Below, in pieces: positions 55,501 through 64,000 of a stretch of 64,000 bases of DNA (positions within the stretch are counted from its first letter, which is position 1; every line of letters begins with the position of its first letter). The notes beneath the pieces were generated by a model. It was not told the DNA's origin and did no database searches. It was given only the letters and a program-made list of their open reading frames with translations. Origin of the DNA: Macrostomum hystrix (lineage: Eukaryota; Platyhelminthes; Macrostomidae); contig CATNEN010000024.1 in NCBI GenBank assembly GCA_950097015.1, positions 6,648,001 to 6,712,000 on the forward strand. Direction: 5' to 3'. Made by a program: the position numbers and the translations under genes.

Positions 55501-58500
55501 ATCGCACAACTTGCAGCTGAAAGTTGGGGCACCAATTATGCTCCTCCGCAACCTGAATGTGCCAAGGCTGTGTAACGGCACCAGACTGATAGTCAGGCGG
55601 CTCTTCCCACACGTGATTGAGGCCACGATAATGACTGGATCTGGCAGAAGAGAGTCTGTGTTCGTTCCCCGGATTCCAATTATCCCCACGGACCTGCCAT
55701 TTCAGTTCAAGCGACTGCAGTTCCCTGTGAGAGTGTGCTTTGCGATGACTATTAACAAGGCTCAGGGACAGTCGCTGAAGGTGGCTGGCATCAACCTGGA
55801 GACTCCGTGCTTCTCGCATGGGCAGCTTTATGTCGCCTGCTCCCGTGTTGGAACTCCAGCTGGCCTATTCATTTTCGCACCAAGGGGAAGAACGAAGAAT
55901 GTGGTGTATCCCCAGGCCTTGAGATGACTCGCAAGCAATTAATAGAAAAGTAGTCACGAATTGACCTTGACCTGTCTAACTCTGAACTCTGAAACAGTTT
56001 AATTTTGTTTCTTTGACATTGTTATTGTTATGTCATGGCTATTTTCTTTATGTCTACGCGTGTACATGCATACTGTATACAGAGGCAGATTTAGGGGGGG
56101 GCGGGGGGGCAGTCGCCCCCCTAAATTTTAATCATGGGAATAAGATGCCCCCACCAGGGGCGCCAGTCGCAGCACTGGCGCCCCTTTTCGGCCGCTGGCG
56201 CCCCTTTTTCAGCCGCTGGCTCCCGTTTTTCAGCCGCTGGCGCCTTTTCTTGGCTCCTGGCGCCCTTTTTCGGCCCTCTGTGATTCTCATGGCGCTCCCC
56301 TGACAGACCGCCCCAAAACAAAATTCCTGGATCTGCCACTGACTGTATAGAGGAGTGGCTAAGAGACATGTTTCTAAAGAAGTAATCAAGAGGGGGCTGT
56401 TTGGACAAACTTTTCACTTCTTTTTTACTTAAAACGCCCTTAAACAAACTCTTCACTTTTCATTAATGCAGTAAATAAATAAATGGTGACCTTCACTATA
56501 AAGTTAATACAGAGACGTGAATTGCTTACTGCTTTGCTTTAAATTTCTGCCCCAAAAACAACGGGCAAAAAAAGCTAGTAATATCATAAAATCTGAAGTC
56601 AACAGATAAACGCAGACAAAAAGTCCAGAATAACTAAAATGCCATTTTAAATTGCCAATAAAAAGCAAGTTGACCCACCTTATCCTCAGCAGCCGATAGC
56701 ACAGACATTCTCATAGCCTCTTCCTGGTAGTCCTGTCGAGTGCCAGTGGAATTCTGCTGCTGCTGCTGCTGCTGCGGTAGCGGAGGCGGCTGATTCCAGC
56801 CGTAGCCGGCGCCCCAGCCGTAGCCGGCAGTCGAGCCAGTTGATGTCGGATGCTGATGCTGCATCTGCTGAGCCTGCGAAGCCACAGGGGCTGCCTGCTG
56901 GCGAGCTACGCGCGACACAACCGGCGGAGTCTCGCCAAACTGAATCTGCAACATCTGGATTAGGCCGACCAGATCAGACTGCGGATGAGTCCACGAGCTC
57001 AGATAGGGCATATAGATTCGGCCATTGTTATCCACATACTGGCTAGCCCGAATCTCCATGCTGGCTGTTGGCCGAACATAAACCAGAGGCGCCTCATATG
57101 GCGTGCCGTACTGCAGGTAGATACACACCGGTATGTTGTAAGTGGAGCCTTTGTGCACCACAGGAATGGTGCCGCTGAGGGCCAGTAGCTGGCGAGTTTC
57201 GCCATTGGAGAATGTGAATGCCTCGTTAGTTGGCCGGAGGTCGCGATATTCGTGCAATGCATTAGCAATGTCGCGCCTGGCTGGTTCTGCATGCTTGTAG
57301 CTCTGCCAGTGTTGGAGAAAAACACAAGAAGTAGAGATAAGGTTTAGAACTCCCTGAGAACTAAATATATGACTACAGGCATTACTTGGAATTCTGAATT
57401 AAATAACACCCATCAAACATACATTACAGTCCAGCTAGTTAGTAAAGTTCAATTTTTGCTCTGCACATTCATTATAGGCATCATAATTATCATCTTATAT
57501 AAATCTCTTATCCTAATTCTGCTAAGCAAAGATGTACTAAAAAATTAATGATAAAAATAAAACACTAGTTAAATTATTGGCAACAAAAATACACTAGACT
57601 CCAATCAAGTTGGCAGTGCTTTAGTAACAAAGCTCTAAATAAAGACTTATATACTAATCTTTAGTTTCTCAATATTTTTGTTACTAGGTTTAGAATAAAA
57701 AAAATTCTGGATAGGCCTACTTTGCTCATTATTTACAATTTTCTTACCTGTGTGATAAAAATCCCAATAAAGGACAATTCATAATCCAAAAAATGATATA
57801 CAGAGAATCTAGATGACAAAGTGACTAAATTTTGTGACCAGTTCTTAATCCTAGTATTAGGCCTGAGCCATATAACTATAGCATAACCACAGTTTCATCT
57901 CAGAACTTATGATTGAAGTTAAATAAAACACTGCCAGTTGATGTAATCTAATTGTAAGGAAGCCCAGTTTGTGCTACTTCATACATCCCTAGTGCAGCAT
58001 CATCACAAGTTGTACTACCAGTTCAGCACAGCTTAACTGGCCAAGAATTCAGCAGGCACACTCTCAATCAGCAGCTCCTGCTTAGCTGCTGACCACACCT
58101 TGGTCATATCCCTTGGTTTGGCAGTCTCATGAAAGGCAAGGAGTAACTTTTACTTTAATATGTAAATAAATAAAAAATATTATATTTTTACTTGAAATGT
58201 TTATGCACCAATATAGTATTTTATGTATACCATATCTATCACAGCTACATATGATAACTATTTTTCTTTGTGCTTTGCTATACTTACATTACATTTTGTT
58301 TCTGTTAAAAACTAGCATATAGTTATATATAAGATAATTATTTTGTGGACTTTGAGACTTTAACTCTGCTATTATCTTGTCCCAAGTTCAGAATTTGAAT
58401 AGAGGGCAACTAGAACTTCTTAGTGAACCACTTTGGTATTTGGTCATGTACCAGTTTTAGCACTTGCATGGTGGTCGTGGCCATTCATATGACTTGGATA

Positions 58501-58928
58501 AATGCCACTAAAGGGTTCAAGATAAGGTGACAAAATGTCAAGGGAGTGTCAAGTGCTGTGTGGCCTGTGCCTATATAGTAGATGACAAAAAAGTATCTAG
58601 GGAGTGGGTAAGAAAATGTCTAGAATCAAAAACATTGTTAAATAAAACAAGTCATTAACTACTCCACAAATTACCTTTCCTACATCTATTCATTAAGATT
58701 ATTAAGAATCTTTTTATCATGACGACAGGTTCAATTCAGCATATGCATTCAGAATTATATTTTGTGCAGTTTTTTATATTGAACATAATTGATTAAAGGT
58801 AAGATGGTATATTGAACTAATAATACAAAAAACTTTATACTTTACAAAAAAATAAGGCATAAAAACAAAAATGCAAATTAACGTACCCCAGCTAACTGTG
58901 TTCTCAAGAAGCCATCAAAGTTAGCCAT
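52512..58928 (-). CDS. TSG101, ESCRT-I subunit
   Basis: Four exons: 58928-58887, 57302-56679, 53662-53294 and 52598-52512 (TGA), all phase 0, 373 residues (human 390). The 14-residue first exon reads MANFDGFLRTQLAG. Exon 2 carries the UEV domain (to about 145): LSGTIPVVHKGSTYNIPVC, GRIYMPYLSSWTHPQSDLVGL. Tyr111 occupies the place of the E2 catalytic cysteine, as in other TSG101 proteins, so it binds ubiquitin and P(T/S)AP motifs without ligase activity. A Q/P-rich linker (PPPLPQQQ) follows. Exon 3 is the coiled coil (VRRRYSEKRAQLEAEL) and TAPLYRQIVRCYAEEQALED. Exon 4 completes the steadiness box with LSRRQFYLRA and KAGLPEL. It acts on endosomes in cargo sorting. Introns hold a minisatellite, a Helitron, a SINE and a palindrome. 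Confidence 0.96.
52669..52890. mobile_element. palindromic MITE-like element in TSG101 intron 3
   Basis: Left arm GAGAATCCTAACTC, CTGCAGTAGCAG, CTGCCATAG and TACACTCGACAATAGACA is mirrored by the right arm (reverse complement GAGAATCCAAACTC, CTGCGGTAGCAG, TACACTCGACCATAGACA). About 80 bp per arm with scattered mismatches; the central loop is AT-rich. No coding and no certain target duplication. Confidence 0.65.
52926..53187 (+). mobile_element. tRNA-derived SINE, family B, copy 2
   Basis: Head TGTGGTTAGAGCGTCGGAC with an exact GGTTCGATTCC B box at 52976-52986, then TTACTCTGCATTGTTTCAG, TTCACCCAGCTGTTAAATT and GGCTGCACATCTGACCCAAT, as in the copy at 10362. It lies antisense in TSG101 intron 3. 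Confidence 0.83.
53815..54420. repeat. TCCTAA/TCCTGA hexamer array
   Basis: Blocks of TCCTAA and TCCTGA hexamers separated by TTTGTAA, forming variable 19- to 37-bp units. On the other strand it reads TTAGGA/TCAGGA, close to but not the same as the telomere hexamer TTAGGG. It lies in TSG101 intron 2. Confidence 0.93.
55232..55927 (+). pseudogene. Helitron helicase C-terminal fragment, copy 1
   Basis: 231 residues matching the PIF1-like helicase end of Helitrons: ADVDWLSERAILCPRND, LKVGAPIMLLRNLN, LCNGTRLIVRRL, RVCFAMTINKAQGQSLK, LYVACSRVG and a stop shortly after. These are the superfamily 1 motifs V-VI region. The Rep nuclease domain and helicase motifs I-IV are absent, so it is non-functional on its own. 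There are no stops within the fragment. Confidence 0.9.
56080..56341. mobile_element. hAT-type MITE nested in Helitron
   Basis: The termini CAGAGGCAGATTTAGG and, reverse complemented, CAGTGGCAGATCCAGG are flanked by the perfect 8-bp duplication ACTGTATA (56072-56079 and 56342-56349). The interior is GC-rich, with repeated (C/G)GCCGCTGGCGCC-type units. It has no transposase, and it inserted after the Helitron did. Confidence 0.88.
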
Positions 58929-60055
58929 TGAAAAAGTCGGTTGAACAATGTTAACAAAAATTGACAAAAGCTACTTTTTCAGCAAACAAAGAGGAAAGTA
59001 CAATTCAAGCTTCAGTAAAAGATTGTACAAAATGTAGATGCAGTAAGAATAAATAAGTAAGACTAAGTCTCAGCACTGCCAACTATGATCGATAAGGTCC
59101 CAAAATAAATGAGATTAAATATTTTAAATGACTAACAACAAAGCGAAAATTAAATAAATTGATCCTAATGTCTATAATTTTAGCATTTGTTAAAGTACGT
59201 TAACTTAACAAAGCAAACTGCAATCTTTAATTATTTTAAAAGAGCTACTTTGTTAATTTGCAAAAATTAAACATAATGTTTTCCAAGAAATGTATTTAAC
59301 ATTGACTACTTTTCATTACATACTTTACATCGTATGTGATTAGTGTGAATATAGCTTTTTGCAGCCCATTTCGTCTTATAAGTTACCAGCATTTAAATTA
59401 TATTAAAGATCTGCCTGCTGCAGTATTTCAGCTTAAGTCTATGGTCACAAATTTGATGCCATAGTGGCATTAAATTTGGTCCAAGAAGCATCAATTATAT
59501 TAGGCATCAACTTATTTTAGTACAAGAAAAACTTGTACTAAATTAAAAAATATGATTTTAATACATATATAACAAAATCCATGTAGTAGTAGTAGAATTT
59601 CATTTTTCTATTTGTGCTCATAAACAATACATATATTAAAAACTCGAAAACTATTCTAGCTTATCATTAATAGCAGGCCTACCTAACTATAACAGTAACA
59701 CACTGTTTGCCTGCACTAGTAGCTTAGCTAAAGAAACTATATTTTCAGTTTATAAATTTGCAGTTTAATGCATATTTTATATACTCAGTTTTTGTCTTTT
59801 TTATAACAAGCTGTTTAATTATTTTTTCAGATATGCAAATATCAGGGATGTCCCAAAAATAGTGAGAAAACTTGATGCACAGGCTGATGCACCTAGTAAA
59901 ATATAGTTTATTGAAACTCATGTCATTGATAAATAAAATTTATAAAGTTCTTAAGCCTTTTGAATCAAGTAAATATGTCAATTCATTAAAAAGTTATGGC
60001 TAAAATTAGAACAAGGGGTAAGGGATAGAGTTATGGCAGTGCTTATCCCCAAGGG
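58929..60055. other. TSG101 upstream region
   Basis: AT-rich sequence upstream of the TSG101 start codon, presumably with its promoter. No second gene seen. Confidence 0.45.
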
Positions 60056-60063
60056 CTCTAGAG

Positions 60064-60616
60064 CAGGGGTCAGCAACCTCCGGCCCGCGGCCCGCGGGCC
60101 AGATGCGGCCCTCGAAGCTCCGACATCCGGCCCTTAGCTCCTCCTAACACCCTCTACAGTATACCTTATCTCATCTTTTCCCTGTCTCACCTCTCCCCTG
60201 TCTCATCTCTCCCCTTTATCATCTCTCCTCTGTCCCATCTCTCTTGCGTCTTATCTCCCGCGTCTCATCTCTCTTGCGTCTTATCTCCCCCCATCTCATT
60301 TCTCACCTGTCTCATCTCTCACCTGTCTCATTGTAACACACTAAAAGTGGGGAACGAACCTCGCGCTGGCAGACCGAGACCCACTCTTAGTGTGCACAGA
60401 AGTCTATTTTAAGCTAGCCATTTTTATGGCAATATTATTTAGTGTTATGTAAGAGTTTTGCAGCCAAGTCTTTGCTTTTCTACTTGCAGTAGTCTGAATT
60501 GTATCTCTCACACTCATCTCTCTCATGTCTCATATCTCCCCTTTCTTCATGTGGCCAGCCGTCGTCTTTAAGATTCTCTCTTTAGCCCGCGGGGTATATA
60601 AGGTTGCCGACCCCTG
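60064..60616. mobile_element. hAT-type non-autonomous element
   Basis: The ends CAGGGGTCAGCAACCTCC and, reverse complemented, CAGGGGTCGGCAACCTTA are flanked by the perfect 8-bp duplication CTCTAGAG (60056-60063 and 60617-60624). CGGCCCGCGGGCC palindromes sit inside the left end. The interior has CTCATCTCTC-type repeats and a hairpin-like insert (about 60335-60400). It has no coding. The ends resemble widespread animal hAT MITEs. Confidence 0.9.
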
Positions 60617-61004
60617 CTCTAGAGTTATACCTAGTCAAGGCCCTAACCTAAGTTTGTCCTTAGACCAGATTTTTGCAACAGAAGAAAATGAGCAGAAGTA
60701 TCAGTGAACAGAAGCAGAAAAGGCAACAGACAAGCAGAAAAGCATAAGCACCATAATCAAAAGATGCAGAAGCTGACACAAAGACATCTGTAGTACTAAG
60801 GGCAAGAAGCATGAGACATCGCTGATATCAACATTGTGAGCGCCTTAACAAGATGCCACTTTTGAGTTTGGATTTTTTCATTTTCCCTTGTGCAATCATT
60901 TAATGTTTATAGTGTTTTGTCCAAGGAAGGTCAACACTAGTTTGTGTACTCCTAGTGGAAAGTGGGCAAGCAAGGTAATGAAATTGTAAGCCAGCTGACT
61001 CAAG

Positions 61005-61160
61005 TCCCTAATAGAGCAAATTTAAAAAAGCTGCGGACACTCCTGCTAGGCGCGCAGGTGCGCAGTTGGTTTTCAAGAAAGAGTGCAGATGCGCAATTGC
61101 TATATCTTCAATATTGTATCTTCAGTCTAAATATCTTCAGTCTGACTCAACATGGTATTT
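61005..61160 (+). repeat. copy of the 41.4-kb repeat arm
   Basis: It matches the reverse complement of 41400-41585: GCAAATTTAAAAAAGCTG, GGTGCGCAGTTGGTTTT, GATGCGCAATTGC, GTATCTTCAGTC. The flanking stretches 60625-61004 and 61161-61635 have no recognised gene. Confidence 0.6.
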
Positions 61161-61639
61161 GATTTCGCGAAAAAATGTTGAAAGACTTTATCTCCATTGT
61201 GTATTTCTAAAATAGAACAGCTTCGTGGTGATTTTGCAAAAATACGGACGCATATACCAAAAGACCTTTTTTTGATCTCCGTAGTGTATTTCTATAATTA
61301 GTACAGCTACTAGCACACTAAGCCCCCCTTGGGGGCACTACTGTTCAGACAAAACAATCTTGTGTAATGCAGAAGGACAAAACACACCTGAAAGCAAACA
61401 AAAACAAAAACTACTATCATCAGTAATTTTTTCCCTGATTGCGAATATATGTGATTGCGATTCAACAAGAATTTGAATTCTCACTCAAATACAAAAATAG
61501 TCAGTCTGAGCTTGAATAAATTCAGAGACATCCGGTCTGTACACCAAGAGCCCCATTGGGGCAAAATTATACAAGTAACTTACATTTGGTACAACTCAGT
61601 TTAATGCTACTAAGGTACATGCAAATACTATCCCCTCAG

Positions 61640-61865
61640 CAGTGTCTCCCCAGCAGCAGAGAACTAATGTCCCCCAAGCAGCAGAGAACTAATGTCCCCT
61701 CACTCAGTAGCAAATAATTAATGTCCCCCCGGCAGTAAATAACCAATGTCCAGCCCCCCAGCAGCAGAGAACTAATTCCCCCCAGCAGCAGAGAACTAAT
61801 TCCCCCCCAACAGCAGAGAACTAATGTCACCTCAACAGTAAATAACCAATGTCCCCCGAGCAAAG
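61640..61865. repeat. loose ~24-bp repeats
   Basis: About eight degenerate copies of CCCCAGCAGCAGAGAACTAA with ATGTCCCC links, alternating with CAGTAAATAACCAATGTCC variants. Open frames on the minus strand are repeat artefacts. Confidence 0.75.
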
Positions 61866-61899
61866 AACCATTATTAACCATTCAACATAGTTAAAAACT

Positions 61900-62560
61900 T
61901 TTAAGCGCATTTAGAAAAGTGGTAATTATTGTACTCATTTAGAAAACTTTTGGACACATTTAGAAAATTGTTAAACACATTAAGAAAACTGTTAAACACA
62001 TTCAGAAAACTTTTAAACACATTTAGAAAACTGCTGGACACATTTAGAAAAACTATTTACACCTTAGAAATATAAAAAAAGATTTAGAAAACTGTTATTA
62101 AACACATTTAGAAAACAGTTAAAACATTTAGAAAACTCCTTAACACATTTAGAAACTGTTAAACACATTTAGAAAACTTGTTAAACACACTTAGAAAACG
62201 GTTTAAAGCACATTTAGAAAAACTATTTACACCTTACAAATATTAAAAAAATTTAGAAAACTGTTATTAAACACATTTAGAAAACAGTTAAAACATTTAG
62301 AAAACTCCTTAACACACTTAGAAATCTTTTAGACACATTTAGAAAATGGTAAAAGACATTTAGAAAACTGTTAAACACATTTAGAAAACTTGTTAAACAC
62401 ACTTAGGAAATGGTTAAACACATAAGGAAAAACTGTAAAACATTAAAAAATGTTGTTACACCATTTTAGAAAACTGTTAAGCACATTTAGAAAACTGTTG
62501 GACACAATTAAAAACCTGTTAAACACATTTAGAAAACTGTTGGACACTTTTCTCAATTGA
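61900..62560. repeat. loose ~21-bp ACACATTTAGAAAACTGTTAA repeats
   Basis: About 28 degenerate copies with insertions and deletions. A longer block (about 62030-62150) recurs at 62210-62330, showing a larger duplication of about 180 bp. An (AC)n run follows at about 62683-62700. Confidence 0.8.
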
Positions 62561-62723
62561 AATTGAGAAAAGGTTTGATGATTTATATATATTGTAGTAA
62601 GAAAGGAGTATATGTCTCGCTTGAATTTAGAAATATATCATTGAATTTAAGTCTGCTATGTATATTTTACTTATTTGAACAAACACACACACACACACAC
62701 GGGTGAGAAAAGCTCTGATGTAA

Positions 62724-64000
62724 TCTATATATATAAAAGTGAAAACTCTGTCTGTCTGTCTGTCTGTGTGTGTGTGTGTGTGTGTGTGTGCAACCTTTTG
62801 TCTTTATAGACGCCGAAACCGCTCAACTAAATCGCACCAAACTTTGCACATACCTAAAACCACCTACGCTGAGTGCAATAGGCTACTCAAATTCCCAAAA
62901 AGTCATTTCCTTCCTGCTCAAAAGTGCAAAAAACTGCTCAAAAATCGTCAAAAAATCACTCAATTCGACATATCGTCGCCCCACTTTGTCAGATTTTCTC
63001 CAAGTCTGATCCACTTACACTTTACATGTTTTCCAACAATGCTGTCAATTTTGAACATCTCTACTCAATCCAGAGCAAAGCTGCATCATCTCAAAGTGAG
63101 TCACTTTTTGTTTTCCGAGGACAGCCACCCCAACTCCCCTCCGCCACTCTGCGGGCCAAATTTTATTACAGCCACCCCCTCCCTTCCCCGGGCGCCGAAG
63201 CCCCAGACTGTACATTGTATTTCAAGCCGTGAATGTACACAGCCCAAACCCCTAGACTGTCTACTGGCCCCCAAGCAGCACTGAGACTGAGTGCGGTGAG
63301 TGCGGTGGCGTCCCAGTGCGCAGGGCTCTCCGGTTGATATTTCTCTCCAGCCAGCCTATTTCTCTCGATATGCTGACGTTGACTGGTTGTCAGAGAGGGC
63401 AATTCTGTGTCCTAGAAATGATGCCGCCAACGAAATTAACTACCAACTGCTTCAGGAGTTGCCAGGTGCAGTTTTCACCTACAAGTCAATTGATACGACG
63501 TTGACTGATGACACCGCTGTGGAGTATCCTGTTGAGTTTCTGAACTCTCTAGATCCTCCTGGAACTCCATCGCACAACTTGCAGCTGAAAGTTGGGGCAC
63601 CAATTATGCTCCTCCGCAACCTGAAGGCGCCAATGCTGTGTAACGGCATTTCCCACGGCTCAGGCGGGCGGCTCTTCCCACACGTGATTGAGGCCACGAT
63701 AATGACTGGATCTGGCAGAGGAGAGTCTGTGTTCGTTCCCCGGATTCCAATTATCCCCACGGACCTGCCATTTCAGTTCAAGCGACTGCAGTTCCCTGTG
63801 AGAGTGTGCTTTGCGATGACTATTAACAAGGCTCAGGGACAGTCGCTGAAGGTGGCTGGCATCAACCTGGAGACTCCTTGCTTCTCGCATGGGCAGCTTT
63901 ATGTCGCCTGCTCCCGTGTTGGAACTCCAGCTGGCCTATTCATTTTCGCACCAAGGGGAAGAACGAAGAATGTGGTGTATCCCCAGGCCTTGAGGTGACT
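62724..64000 (+). mobile_element. Helitron copy 2, cut by window end
   Basis: The same 5' end (TCTATATATATAAAAGTG) and order of blocks as 54670, nearly identical over 1.27 kb apart from a longer GT run and one divergent block at 63625-63671. The 3' end lies outside the window. Confidence 0.87.
63300..63998 (+). pseudogene. Helitron helicase C-terminal fragment, copy 2
   Basis: 232 residues, nearly identical to copy 1 (RVCFAMTINKAQGQSLK, LYVACSRVG). It differs mainly in the segment after PIMLLRNL, where LCNGISHGSGGRLF replaces LCNGTRLIVRRLF. It lacks Rep and the N-terminal helicase motifs, as copy 1 does. Confidence 0.88.

Larger units (their letters stand above)
54670..56578 (+). mobile_element. 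Helitron, internally deleted, copy 1
   Basis: The 5' end is TCTATATATATAAAAGTG and the 3' end is CTAG, preceded by a short GC hairpin region (GCCCCAAAAACAACGGGC), inserted between A and T, as Helitrons do. After a GT microsatellite and a 5' region (GACGCCGAAACCGCT), only the C-terminal part of the Rep/helicase ORF remains. A hAT-type MITE is nested near its 3' end. A second copy starts at 62724. It lies antisense in TSG101 intron 2. Confidence 0.87.

Overview
This window is animal nuclear DNA. Genes are split by GT-AG introns, exons are GC-richer than the AT-rich introns and spacers, and the gene set is metazoan: class XVIII myosin, twinfilin, G3BP/Rasputin and TSG101. The repeats (tRNA-derived SINEs, Helitrons, hAT- and Tc1-like elements, LINEs and many minisatellites) suggest an invertebrate. 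A lophotrochozoan is my guess, but no gene fixes the phylum. There is nothing bacterial, no CRISPR array and no rRNA gene.

Layout. 1-10 kb: minisatellites, then the 5' part of a myosin XVIII gene (minus strand) whose introns are filled with minisatellites and SINEs. 10-15 kb: AT-rich spacer with mariner relics and hairpins. 15.5-18.9 kb: complete three-exon twinfilin gene (minus). 19.5-22.5 kb: foldback element and GC-rich, possibly LTR-derived DNA. 22.6-25.9 kb: a three-exon gene (plus) joining ankyrin repeats to a Mab-21/cGAS-like nucleotidyltransferase. 27.7-29.2 kb: C2H2 zinc-finger gene (minus) with a 23-bp array upstream. 31-33 kb: foldback element and internally deleted Tc1 copy. 33.0-36.0 kb: four-exon D-2-hydroxyacid dehydrogenase gene (minus). 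37.9-41.6 kb: non-autonomous DNA transposons. 42.6-48.9 kb: G3BP/Rasputin gene (plus), whose first intron holds a LINE with an inverted 5' part and a second LINE fragment. 49.8-51.9 kb: two 32-bp arrays. 52.5-58.9 kb: complete four-exon TSG101 gene (minus) with a Helitron, itself carrying a hAT-type MITE, in an intron. 60-64 kb: another hAT-type element, loose tandem repeats, and a second Helitron copy cut by the window edge.

The genes are unrelated single-copy cellular genes (cytoskeleton, RNA granules, ESCRT sorting, metabolism, possible innate sensing), not an operon or cluster. I joined exons by matching reading phase across GT-AG boundaries and conserved family motifs. Several small exons, such as the first exons of twinfilin and TSG101 and the last exons of TSG101 and the dehydrogenase, were found this way.

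The strongest candidate for something new is the ankyrin-repeat/nucleotidyltransferase fusion, which keeps all three predicted catalytic acids. Next are the two LINE insertions, which preserve detailed marks of their integration.
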